Assembly: GCF_000496695.1 (NCBI RefSeq)
Contig: NZ_BAUJ01000021.1
Location: 1 to 64,000 of the forward strand
Length of the DNA stretch: 64,000 nucleotides
From: Vibrio halioticoli NBRC 102217
GTDB lineage: Bacteria > Pseudomonadota > Gammaproteobacteria > Enterobacterales > Vibrionaceae
Reading direction: 5' to 3'
Below, piece after piece: positions 28,597-37,004 of this stretch; the stretch's first letter is position 1, and each line of letters opens with the position of its first letter. A program made the translations under genes and the position numbers. Under the pieces are notes generated by a model that had not been told where the DNA came from, searched no databases, and saw only the letters and a list, made by a program, of their open reading frames with translations.

Positions 28597-28866
28597 ATGC
28601 CACAGGCAATTGGCGACCCTGATGAACTTGACCGTTTCGCGCAATCTTTGACGCAGTTCATCGACACGTTGAATGACGCGGTTAACGGTTTGAATCATAG
28701 CTTTGGTGTCCTTGGGGATACTTGGCAGGATGAAAAGCGAGCGAGTTTTGAAGAGGACTATAACGCGCTGGTTCAGCAGCTTTCTCATTTTGAGGCGAAT
28801 GCATCGGAACAGGTTCCTTATCTTCACGCTCTGGCTTCACGTTTAAGAGATTATTTACAGAGTTAA
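28597..28866 (+). CDS. WXG100-like small helical protein
   Basis: An 89-residue protein with the size and pattern of WXG100/ESX proteins: two amphipathic helices joined by a turn with a central Trp (LGDTWQDEKRASFEED), though the strict WxG is W-Q-D here. In type VII systems such proteins are partners of FtsK/SpoIIIE-type ATPases, and this operon encodes such an ATPase four genes downstream. No signal peptide is present. It may be an adaptor that presents the following coiled-coil protein to the ATPase (inference). An excellent GGAGGTGA ribosome site precedes the start. Confidence 0.78.
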   Translation: MPQAIGDPDELDRFAQSLTQFIDTLNDAVNGLNHSFGVLGDTWQDEKRASFEEDYNALVQQLSHFEANASEQVPYLHALASRLRDYLQS

Positions 28867-28874
28867 GGTGGGGA

Positions 28875-30206
28875 ATGGCGTACGTATCCATTGAACAAGT
28901 TGAGAGTCTTGAGGAGGCAATTGCCGGACTTCAGTCGACCTACGACTCCATGGAAAGTGCCTGTCAGGTTCAGATTGCTGCTACTGAAGCCAAGTTGACC
29001 GAAGTACAGCAGGAGGCCGATAACAGCGCTCAACTTATGGATGCTTCGATGGAAGCCGAAATGGGGGCTGGGCAGCAACTGGAACAGGCTAATGAGCAGC
29101 TTTCTTCAGCTAATGAGCAGTTGAGTTCCGCTTATTTATCTCTATCCGCCTGCGAAGCGCGTGGGAGCTATAATGACGATGACAACAACTATGAACCGCC
29201 CAACTGTTCATCTGAAGAGGCTAACATAGCTGCCGCAGAATCAGCCGTCACAGAAGCAGCATCCGCTGTTAAGGCTGCTGAGGAAGCTTTGGAAGCTGCG
29301 AAAGACCACCGCATGCAGATGGAGCAGCGAAATGAAATGGCCCGGCAGTGTCTTGATATGGCAACTCAGCTGGCGGAAACAGTGCAAACGGAGTGTGCAG
29401 CTCGAATTGCCAGTGCTGCGGCTCACCTTGAAAGAGGAAAAGCCCGATTGGAAAGCGCCAAGGTAGCTCTCAACGCTTATCTCGATACGCACCCGCCAGC
29501 TGCGGACTTTTATGCATGGCTGAAGTGGACTCCGGACTCAAGTAAGCCGGTTACGCCAAAGGAGCTGCATTCGAGGCTGAATCTATCCGTTCAACAGCAG
29601 CGCTATTATTTTGAATATCTCACTGATCGTGATCCGGTATTCAGAGCCAAGATTGCGGACTACAGAAGCCAGCTCGAAGCCGCCAACGGTCCGGCTGAAA
29701 GGCATGCGGTTCAGCTTAAAATCCGCCGAAACCTGAGTGGCTACTGTGGCGAAAAAATTGTGGAACAGGCGCTGAGTCCGCTTGGACATAAAACGGACAC
29801 GCAGGCCCGGACCACATTTGAGGATGGTAGATTTACCAAAACTGACCTGATCATCGAAGATCTCAAAGTACCGGTTATTCTCGGTCGTGGTGAAGGTATG
29901 AGTGCTCCGACTGGAGGCTCTATCGCTATTGAAGTTAAATGCGGCCGGGCTTCGTACCTTTATTCTCAGAAAGATCACATGGTTTTCCAATCCGGCGGGC
30001 ATCAGGAAGCTAATGCATCGATGACGGTATGTTCACGCGACATCAAGGATTTAACTCCAGAACAGGAAAAAGAACTGCGTGAGGCCCTTCGGAGTGCCGG
30101 ATCGCCATTACTAGGCATGCTCCCGACAAAAGACGAGATCGACAAAGCCTCTTGGGACATAGTGAACGGTTCTAATGCAAATAACGGAGGAACTCTTGAA
30201 AATTAA
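28875..30206 (+). CDS. coiled-coil protein with PD-(D/E)XK-like C-terminus
   Basis: A 443-residue protein. Residues 1-215 are an Ala/Glu-rich coiled coil broken by a short acidic loop containing Cys (YNDDDNNYEPPNCSS). Residues ~240-430 look like a restriction-endonuclease fold, with Asp324 in TKTDLII and Glu353-x-Lys355 in IAIEVKCG, followed by KDHMVFQSGGHQ. This is a plausible metal-dependent nuclease. Helical head plus nuclease tail, right after a WXG100-like gene, mimics secreted-toxin architecture. Nothing points to secretion here, so an internal effector or structural subunit is equally possible. It lies 8 bp after the previous gene. Confidence 0.75.
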   Translation: MAYVSIEQVESLEEAIAGLQSTYDSMESACQVQIAATEAKLTEVQQEADNSAQLMDASMEAEMGAGQQLEQANEQLSSANEQLSSAYLSLSACEARGSYNDDDNNYEPPNCSSEEANIAAAESAVTEAASAVKAAEEALEAAKDHRMQMEQRNEMARQCLDMATQLAETVQTECAARIASAAAHLERGKARLESAKVALNAYLDTHPPAADFYAWLKWTPDSSKPVTPKELHSRLNLSVQQQRYYFEYLTDRDPVFRAKIADYRSQLEAANGPAERHAVQLKIRRNLSGYCGEKIVEQALSPLGHKTDTQARTTFEDGRFTKTDLIIEDLKVPVILGRGEGMSAPTGGSIAIEVKCGRASYLYSQKDHMVFQSGGHQEANASMTVCSRDIKDLTPEQEKELREALRSAGSPLLGMLPTKDEIDKASWDIVNGSNANNGGTLEN

Positions 30207-30573
30207 GATCGCTCTGATCCCAAGTGAACGCACCAGCAAAGCTCAGGATCTTTCTTCCAAGCTTCAGAATGCTATGGAGTCAGGTGAGATGAGTGCTGTT
30301 GATAAGCTCACGGAAGAACTGTTCTCGTTAACGGATAGTGAGTATTCCCTGTCCTTACCGGAAGAATACTGGCACCAGCTAATTGAAAAGGTTAGATGCT
30401 CTGATGACGATTTCAAGTCCGACTACATTATGTCCAAGCTGCAACTCGAGACGATTATTGTAGCTGGTGTAGCTGAATCATTTGCGGATGTTTTAGGGGT
30501 TATTGAACAGGCATTAAAGGCTGATGGTATCGTCCTTCAGCTTCCATTTGAAGAAGAGAATACCTATGTTTGA
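30196..30573 (+). CDS. small operon protein of unknown function (125 aa)
   Basis: An acidic, helical protein of about 125 residues that I do not recognise. I prefer the TTG at 30,196 (reading MKIKIALIPSER) because a strong GGAGG lies five bases before it; the ATG at 30,175 would lack such a site and would lengthen the overlap with the previous gene. The segments LSSKLQNAMESGEMSAVDKL and YIMSKLQLETIIVAGV suggest a compact helical bundle. It overlaps genes on both sides by 8-11 bases, so it is translationally coupled and probably part of the same complex as the FtsK-type ATPase. Confidence 0.7.
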   Translation: MKIKIALIPSERTSKAQDLSSKLQNAMESGEMSAVDKLTEELFSLTDSEYSLSLPEEYWHQLIEKVRCSDDDFKSDYIMSKLQLETIIVAGVAESFADVLGVIEQALKADGIVLQLPFEEENTYV

Positions 30574-30787
30574 TGATCTATTTAATGTGACTTCACAACA
30601 GATGGTCAAATTTTCCGACACCGTCAGAGACGAGTTTGGTCAGTCTATTGTCTCAGACGTATTCGAGCCCCTTTTGCAGGACATCTCCGACCTTCAGCAA
30701 GTGGGAGAATTGTTTCAGACCCGAGCCGCCGAGATTGATCAGTTAACTGGAGAGGTGCTATCGATAGGAAGAATGTGTCATGAGTAA
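30566..30787 (+). CDS. small helical operon protein (73 aa)
   Basis: A 73-residue helical protein starting MFDDLFNVTSQQMVKFSD, with no recognised domain. The ATG at 30,566 overlaps the previous gene by eight bases and its 3' end overlaps the ATPase gene by eight bases; I discarded 14 upstream codons of the longer frame as antecedent overlap. Its size and helical content resemble a second WXG100-like or adaptor protein, but the central Trp is absent. Function is unknown; the context suggests a subunit of the ATPase complex. Confidence 0.65.
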   Translation: MFDDLFNVTSQQMVKFSDTVRDEFGQSIVSDVFEPLLQDISDLQQVGELFQTRAAEIDQLTGEVLSIGRMCHE

Positions 30788-33700
30788 CAGCCGTAAAAAC
30801 AGGGACTCCATGCCTAAACGTCTGTTCGATGCCGTTGGCGCAATGAATAAGGCGATTCTAAGGAAGGAAGATACTTACCACCAGCTTCAAACTGAACTGA
30901 AGCAATCGGAGCAGGACTGCAACAGAGCTATAGGAAATCTCCGGGCTGTCAGCGAATGTGTAGAAAGAGGCGAACTGGCTGCGTTGCATGATAAAGAGAC
31001 AAAGTTGCAAAAGGATCTGCAATCGCTAAACAATGAGATCCGCATCGTAGAGGATCATATAAAGCAGGTTGAAAAATCCATTTCCGACCTTGCGAATGAT
31101 AAGGACAGGCTTGACCGTGAGATCAGCCAGCGCTCCACCTTAATTTCAATCATAAAATATGTATTTGGTGATGCTGAACGAGAGGAATCTGAAAAAATCC
31201 TGAGAGAGATTAAAAAGAATGAGCATGGCAAAGATGATTTAATCAAAACCAGCTCCAAACTCAGCTCTCGAAAGGCTAGTTTGGAGAATCGGCAGAATGA
31301 CCTGAAAGTTGAGCTTGCAGGTATCCAGACCAAAATTAAGCGATTGAGTGATTCCAAACTCGCTGTAGTCAGAAGACGAAACGACGCGCTGAATTCTCTC
31401 AAGTCAAAAAAAGAGCAGATTCGCGAGAGAAAACATCGGGCGCACGAGGAGTTTGAGAAGAAATGGGTTTCGGCCCTGAAGAATCTTGATGACCTATGCA
31501 AAAGGGTCCGCCTGCGTCAGCCGCATCTGAATGAGTTAGTAGCCGAAAATATCAATACGGGCACCATTTTCCCTGACGCTCTGGCATTTGGGCGCATGTA
31601 CCTTACCTATCAGAACTGGAAAGGTTATATCCCACGGCTGATTCCTTTTCCTTTTAAGACATCGTTCTGGTTACCCGACCAGACTACAGGGCATCGGTTG
31701 ATTCACCAGCTGATGCTTCGGCTGATGCACTGCTTGCCGGTCTGCAATGTTGAAATTACCGCTGCAGATCCGCTGAGATTGGGCACTTCTCTGGACCCGT
31801 TTCTTTCCCTGTTGAATGTAAAACGGCTCTTTCCCGAGCAGCGATTGCTGACCCGGTCGGACGAACTGGAAAATGCTCTGGCCCGGTTAACGGATTATGT
31901 CGAGGATCTGCTTCAGAATAAATTTAAGGGAGAGCTCAAGAGCTGGTCCGTCTACAATGAGGTAAACAGCAGCAATCCCATACCATATAAACTGTTGCTC
32001 ATTTTTGGAGTGCCGGAACAGTTGACGGACAAAAGCCTCTGGTACCTTGGACGCCTTCTGGAACACGGCCCTATCTGTGGCGTTCTTCCTGTTTTGACCA
32101 TTGATGAAAGTCGGCTGGAGGACCGCAAGTTTACGGGGCTGCGCACCGCGATAGACAAATATGCTAAGAGAATGGATTCCATTGTTCCAGCAGAGATACT
32201 GACCAAGCATGTCTCTGAAATCAATGTTGTGGAGGAACAGGAGTTCTGGCTTGGACGTTCTGAGCTGACCGATTTTCTGGCATCTATATCTGACCGATAT
32301 GAACAGAGCGCGAAATTCAGCAAAAGCCTCACTGACCTCTGGTGCAATTCGGACTACTGGAGTCACGACGCTGTTCAGGGTGTACAGGTTCCGATCGGCT
32401 GGACTTCGGATGGCGAGATCGTTCATTTCTCTATCGGCGGGGTGAATACAGAGCACCATGTTCTTCTGGCGGGGCGTTCAGGCTCTGGAAAATCGAACCT
32501 GCTTCATGTTCTGATTCATAGCCTCTGCCACACGTATTCACCTTCGGAGTTGAATATCTACCTGCTGGATTACAAGCAGGGTACAGAATTCAGTGTTTAT
32601 GCTTCCCCTCCGCTTCCTCAGGCAAAACTGGTGGCTACAGAGAGTGATCCTGAATACGGGGTAACTGTTCTGGCGCATTTGACGGAGGAGATTGAAAAAC
32701 GGGCTCAGGAGTTCAAAAGCCGGTCTGTCCGCGACTTTTATGAATACAGGGAATCTTCAGTAACCGATCTCCCGCGTGTCTTGCTGATTATTGATGAGTT
32801 TCAGATCCTGTTTTCTGAGGGGCGGCAAGTGGCAGCTCCCGCAGAGAAAATGTTGAACAAGCTGCTGAGGCAAGGACGGGCCTACGGCATACATGTACTG
32901 CTGGCCACCCAGACACTGAAAGGAATCCAGTCTCTTTCAATGGGCCAGTTGATAAGCCAAATCGGCTGCCGGATTGCCCTTGCCTGCAGCGAGGAAGATT
33001 CCGCGATGATTCTTGGTAACAGCAACTGGGAGGCTTCCAAATTGAGTTGCCCACCGGAGGGCATCATTAACAATTCCAACGGGGCAAAATCGGAAAATCA
33101 ACGGTTTCTGATTCCATTTGCCGATAGTCGGCTGTGCAAGGATCACATTACCAAGATTACTCAGTTCGCAGACCAACGTGGTTACTGCAGCTCAACAAGA
33201 ATATTCAACGGCTCGCGTCTGCCGGAAATGCCTACAGCTGCTTGGTTCAAGTCAAAAAGCCATGAGGCGGTGCAACTTCACCTTGGTGAACGTTTGAGTT
33301 TTGAAGCTGAGCTGTTTTCACTGACATTGGTTAACCGACCGTCATCGAATTTACTTATATCCGGCTATAGCGATGCAATCCACGACGGTCTGCTCGCCTC
33401 CATCCTTCAAAGTTTGGGTGCTCAGAATGGCATCGATGAAATTATCTACTTGAACGGACGCTCCATAGTGCCGGTGGGGGCATCAAAATATCTCGATGGT
33501 GCCGGAAGTAGACCTATTTCAAAGCACGAGAGTGTTCCCGCATTGAATCTGGCCGAGATCTCCAAGGAATTACAACAATCAAAAAGAATTGTGATTATTG
33601 ACGGACTGGATTCGGCCAAGGAATTTCACTCCGGTCCAGCGAATTTTAGACCGGTTAAGAAAGATGAGCTACCTTCCCCACAAGAGAGCCTGAAGAAAAT

Positions 33701-33965
33701 TCTGGAAGACGGTCCGCTACAAGGGACATTTGTTATTGCATTTGTGGATAACTGGAAGCGCTGTAACTCATCGTGCAAGGACCTTCTTGGGTTCTTTGAG
33801 ATGCGTGTCGGATTCTGCATGAATGAAGATGATGCTGGCTCATTCGTCAGTGGAGCAATAGGAAAACTTAAAGGGCTTGAAACAGACAATCGCGCTGTCT
33901 TTGCCGATCGCTTGAAAAATCAGGTTAGTTGGGTACGTCCATACATAAATGGGGAAAGTTTATGA
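30780..33965 (+). CDS. FtsK/SpoIIIE-type ATPase with coiled-coil head
   Basis: A 1061-residue ATPase. Residues ~20-235 are a charged coiled coil, ~240-520 a region of unknown fold, and ~530-800 the FtsK/SpoIIIE/EssC motor: Walker A at residues 565-572 (GRSGSGKS), LLDYKQGTEF, Walker B VLLIIDEFQIL near 668, and LLRQGRAYGIHVLLATQ. A C-terminal domain of ~250 residues ends the protein. No transmembrane segment is seen, unlike FtsK or EssC, so it is a soluble motor, possibly moving DNA or protein inside the cell. The SMC-like coil before the motor is unusual for an FtsK relative. It overlaps neighbours on both sides. Confidence 0.88.
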   Translation: MSNSRKNRDSMPKRLFDAVGAMNKAILRKEDTYHQLQTELKQSEQDCNRAIGNLRAVSECVERGELAALHDKETKLQKDLQSLNNEIRIVEDHIKQVEKSISDLANDKDRLDREISQRSTLISIIKYVFGDAEREESEKILREIKKNEHGKDDLIKTSSKLSSRKASLENRQNDLKVELAGIQTKIKRLSDSKLAVVRRRNDALNSLKSKKEQIRERKHRAHEEFEKKWVSALKNLDDLCKRVRLRQPHLNELVAENINTGTIFPDALAFGRMYLTYQNWKGYIPRLIPFPFKTSFWLPDQTTGHRLIHQLMLRLMHCLPVCNVEITAADPLRLGTSLDPFLSLLNVKRLFPEQRLLTRSDELENALARLTDYVEDLLQNKFKGELKSWSVYNEVNSSNPIPYKLLLIFGVPEQLTDKSLWYLGRLLEHGPICGVLPVLTIDESRLEDRKFTGLRTAIDKYAKRMDSIVPAEILTKHVSEINVVEEQEFWLGRSELTDFLASISDRYEQSAKFSKSLTDLWCNSDYWSHDAVQGVQVPIGWTSDGEIVHFSIGGVNTEHHVLLAGRSGSGKSNLLHVLIHSLCHTYSPSELNIYLLDYKQGTEFSVYASPPLPQAKLVATESDPEYGVTVLAHLTEEIEKRAQEFKSRSVRDFYEYRESSVTDLPRVLLIIDEFQILFSEGRQVAAPAEKMLNKLLRQGRAYGIHVLLATQTLKGIQSLSMGQLISQIGCRIALACSEEDSAMILGNSNWEASKLSCPPEGIINNSNGAKSENQRFLIPFADSRLCKDHITKITQFADQRGYCSSTRIFNGSRLPEMPTAAWFKSKSHEAVQLHLGERLSFEAELFSLTLVNRPSSNLLISGYSDAIHDGLLASILQSLGAQNGIDEIIYLNGRSIVPVGASKYLDGAGSRPISKHESVPALNLAEISKELQQSKRIVIIDGLDSAKEFHSGPANFRPVKKDELPSPQESLKKILEDGPLQGTFVIAFVDNWKRCNSSCKDLLGFFEMRVGFCMNEDDAGSFVSGAIGKLKGLETDNRAVFADRLKNQVSWVRPYINGESL

Positions 33966-35695
33966 AGAAATATTTAATGACATGGTACGGAATGACTGAT
34001 TTTAGGGCCTCACTCGGGCTGGAACGGACAACCGGCCCGGTTCTTGGAGCTTTGCTGGCGGAAGATTACACCAACGCAGTAATCCTTGGTTTCACACATC
34101 CAGATAAAAGAGAAAACAAAGCCTATGAATTTCAGCAAAAAACAGCAGAGATCGAGGGTTTTGATTCTGCAACCGTGAGAAAGTTTCTCGATTTGTTTTC
34201 TAATACAGCGGAAGCGCATAATCATTTTAATCAGTGGCTTCAAAAGCAACTTCGGGATGCAGGTAAAACGGTTGATGTGCATTTCCACCCTGTGGAACTG
34301 ACGCATCTCAATGACACGGAGGGCATCTATGAGGCCGCGACTCAATCCCTGAATACTGTTGCCGCATCTGAAGGTGAAAAGCTCGCTACGCTCTACCTGA
34401 GTCCGGGGACTCCGGTTATGGCTTTCGTTTGGGCTTTTGCGGCTCTGAGGCACCCGACGCTAAAGAAACGTCTTATCGCATCTTCTCAGCCCGGGAGACC
34501 TCCTGAGAGTGTTTTGCTCCCAAAAGAGTGGATGGAATGGCACGCAAAAGCCATTCCTGAAAAAACTGGAGAAATTGAGCACTTTGATGCGATATTTCAT
34601 TTGTTCGGAGAGCAAAGGATGCCTAGTCTGCTTGGAATCAATCAATTCCAAAGTCAGGATCATGTATTTGTAAATTCGACAGACTTTCCTGCCAACGTGA
34701 TGAAGCAGTTCATTGCCGAAAGTGGGTTTTATGAACTCTCCGTCGATCCTTATGATCCTGAAAAAGTGAAAACTGAAATACTCAATATTGTTGAAGCTCT
34801 GCCATCAAATTATCGTATAGGATTTAATTTAACTGGAGGTACTAAGCTTATGTATGCAGGTGCATTGGCTGCATGTAGAAAAGTGAATGGGATACCTTTT
34901 TATTTTGACAATCGAAGCAATAAAACTATTTTTCTGGACACCTTTTATTCAATACCAACAAAAACCATAAACTCAGTATCCACATTTATTCAATTAAATG
35001 GAAATGATTTGTGGGTATCAAAGCATGGTGATTGGGAAGATATCCCTGGTGTAAACAGCTCTGAAAGGGATAAGTTAACTTCGGAGCTTTGGTTAGCTCG
35101 CTCAAAAATTTCGAAGCTGTATAAACATCTTGTTAAGTTTAATGACTCTGATGAACCTTTTAATGTTTCTGATGAGGGAATTTCGGCTCAGTTATTGAGT
35201 GACCGTCAAGCTGAAATTAAGATAAACAATAAGCTTTTCAAATTTGAAAAGTGGCCGAATTTTGCTCGTTATTTATCTGGAGGTTGGTTTGAAGAGTATA
35301 CGTATCGTCAATTAGAGCCCTTGTTAAATTCAGGACTAATAAAAGATCTTAAGATAGGTTTGGAAGTGTCTGTTGATGATGGGAAAGGTTATTCATTTTT
35401 ATCTGAATCTGAACTGTACCAAGAGTTAGATATCACATTTACCGATGGTCGTTCGCTTTATGTTGTCGAATGTAAAGCAGGAGGTGTTAAAAGTGATCAA
35501 ATAATGAAATTACAGAACATCGTTAGATATTTTGGTGGAATGTCTGGACATGGAATATTAGCTTGCTGTTTTTCGCCCAAAAACAAAGTTGTTCGTAAAA
35601 AAATTGAAGATTCTAGCAATATTCATGAAGTTGCAGGTAGCTCTTTGCAACACCAAATTAAGTCAATTGTTCTCAAAAATAATAAGTGTCTATAA
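33962..35695 (+). CDS. CARF-type protein with PD-(D/E)XK nuclease tail (Card1/Can2-like)
   Basis: A 577-residue protein. The N-terminus (about 1-200) has an RtcR-like CARF pattern with LYLSPGTPVMAFVWAF. Residues ~225-320 carry the DUF1887-type motif NLTGGTKLM (Asn289-Lys295). The C-terminus is a restriction-type nuclease: Gly-Gly-Trp-Phe-Glu-Glu, Asp490 in ELDITF, and Glu503-Cys-Lys505 in VVECKAGG. Card1/Can2 nucleases of type III CRISPR systems are activated by cyclic tetra-adenylate bound between CARF domains and cut nucleic acids. No CRISPR locus is present here. The ATG overlaps the ATPase stop (ATGA). The last third is clearly more AT-rich than the first. Confidence 0.83.
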   Translation: MKKYLMTWYGMTDFRASLGLERTTGPVLGALLAEDYTNAVILGFTHPDKRENKAYEFQQKTAEIEGFDSATVRKFLDLFSNTAEAHNHFNQWLQKQLRDAGKTVDVHFHPVELTHLNDTEGIYEAATQSLNTVAASEGEKLATLYLSPGTPVMAFVWAFAALRHPTLKKRLIASSQPGRPPESVLLPKEWMEWHAKAIPEKTGEIEHFDAIFHLFGEQRMPSLLGINQFQSQDHVFVNSTDFPANVMKQFIAESGFYELSVDPYDPEKVKTEILNIVEALPSNYRIGFNLTGGTKLMYAGALAACRKVNGIPFYFDNRSNKTIFLDTFYSIPTKTINSVSTFIQLNGNDLWVSKHGDWEDIPGVNSSERDKLTSELWLARSKISKLYKHLVKFNDSDEPFNVSDEGISAQLLSDRQAEIKINNKLFKFEKWPNFARYLSGGWFEEYTYRQLEPLLNSGLIKDLKIGLEVSVDDGKGYSFLSESELYQELDITFTDGRSLYVVECKAGGVKSDQIMKLQNIVRYFGGMSGHGILACCFSPKNKVVRKKIEDSSNIHEVAGSSLQHQIKSIVLKNNKCL

Positions 35696-36283
35696 ATGAA
35701 TAATAGCATCTATATAATTGTTCAGTCCTCAGGTCGTATGAACGAGATGGGGAAAATTCATCTGCTGCAGAATCTGTGTCGTTATGCGACTCAGTTAAGG
35801 CTGATAGATCAGGAAAAATACTCAGACTCTGACATCCGTTTTTATCAATGGGCACAGAATGTTTCTGAGGCCGCTTTGCAAAGCGACGGGGATATCCCTG
35901 CTTTAAACGCTGAAGGCTCATCGAATCTATGTGCTATCTCCGATTTTCTGTCCCAGTACCTGAATGATACTGGGAGATTAATGGTTCTCATTTTGTCTGA
36001 CGGCAATTTCCCAAATTCAGACATCGTAAGCTTTCAGAAGCAACTAGGCACATTCACCGACCTGATCATTCGAACTGTTGCAGTCGGTGCTGATGCTGAC
36101 TTGTTGAAGTTGAAGAAAATTTCCACAAACAGGACTGTTTACCTTTCGGAGAATATAGCGTCAGCGATAGACGGTATAATCTTTGGTTCGGATGAGCCGT
36201 TAATCACGCCATCATCCACAGCTCAGATTCTGCAATCCGCACCACCTGAAACAGAAGAACTAGAGGAAGATTGGGATGCTTGA
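35696..36283 (+). CDS. vWA-like protein with degenerate MIDAS (TerY-P triad member)
   Basis: A 195-residue von Willebrand A-fold protein, first member of a vWA-phosphatase-kinase triad. The DxSxS motif is replaced by Gln10-Ser-Ser12-Gly-Arg14, so canonical metal binding looks lost, although the later LILSDGNFPNSD segment remains. Its closest plan is TerY. It starts at the base after the upstream stop and overlaps the phosphatase start by eight bases. Together with the intact vWA protein at 27,868 it gives the operon two unequal vWA proteins. The C-terminus is acidic (TEELEEDWDA) and may be a docking or phosphorylation tail. Confidence 0.83.
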   Translation: MNNSIYIIVQSSGRMNEMGKIHLLQNLCRYATQLRLIDQEKYSDSDIRFYQWAQNVSEAALQSDGDIPALNAEGSSNLCAISDFLSQYLNDTGRLMVLILSDGNFPNSDIVSFQKQLGTFTDLIIRTVAVGADADLLKLKKISTNRTVYLSENIASAIDGIIFGSDEPLITPSSTAQILQSAPPETEELEEDWDA

Positions 36284-37004
36284 GCAACTCTGGAATAGCT
36301 GGGGTGCTACAGTAGTCGGGCCCCTACATGTTAAAGCTGGAATTCCAAATCAAGATTCTTGGATGGTACGCCGGTATAAATGGGGGAATGTCGTTGTTGT
36401 ATCCGATGGCCTAGGCAGCAAGGCACATTCAGATCACGGTTCAAAAGCCGCTTGTCTTGCTATGTTTGAGGCAGCCAAGAGCTACCATAATACCCCCGAT
36501 GCCAATATCGTTGATATTTTAAGGCTCATTCATGCCAACTGGCTTGTGAAAATAGCTCCGTACTCTTCAAGAGATTGTTCGGCTACATGCCTTTTCGCCA
36601 TCCAGAACGAAGGAATAATCACTCTTGGACGCCTTGGTGACGGAATGATTGTCGCCCTTGGAGAAACTGGCGAAAACGATCTTATTCTCTGTGATAACAA
36701 ACAGGATTCCTTCTCAAACTACACAAACAGTCTTCAACAGGAGTTTAAGCCAGATCAGTGGGAAATCGCAACGATTGAAAGCACGGCATGCTGCGCAGTT
36801 GTGCTATGCACCGATGGTATATCCGATGACTTATTACCTGAAAAGCAGATGATTTTTGCGCAGGAACTCCATTCCACTTATGCAGACCTGGAAACGGAGG
36901 AAAGAAAGAGGGATCTTAAACGTTGGCTCAATGAATGGCCGGTTCCGGGACATTCTGATGACAAGACGATCGCATGTCTGTTTAAGAAAGGAGGCTTCCA
37001 ATGA
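36276..37004 (+). CDS. PP2C-family protein phosphatase
   Basis: A 242-residue PP2C/PPM serine-threonine phosphatase. The metal-binding motifs are present: VVSDGLGS, RLGDGMIVAL and LCTDGISDD, along with the SGKVGCSATCLFA-type strand (CSATCLFAI). It removes phosphates placed by the adjacent kinase, in the standard pattern for TerY-P triads. It sits between the vWA gene (8-base overlap) and the kinase gene (4-base ATGA overlap). The final catalytic Asp is likely in HSDDKTIACLF. No targeting signal is seen, so it acts in the cytoplasm. Confidence 0.9.
   Translation: MLEQLWNSWGATVVGPLHVKAGIPNQDSWMVRRYKWGNVVVVSDGLGSKAHSDHGSKAACLAMFEAAKSYHNTPDANIVDILRLIHANWLVKIAPYSSRDCSATCLFAIQNEGIITLGRLGDGMIVALGETGENDLILCDNKQDSFSNYTNSLQQEFKPDQWEIATIESTACCAVVLCTDGISDDLLPEKQMIFAQELHSTYADLETEERKRDLKRWLNEWPVPGHSDDKTIACLFKKGGFQ

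Noticed and set aside
28682-29078. Several minus-strand frames opposite the WXG100-like and coiled-coil genes
   Set aside because: They are antisense shadows of strong plus-strand genes and show no start signals or domain patterns.
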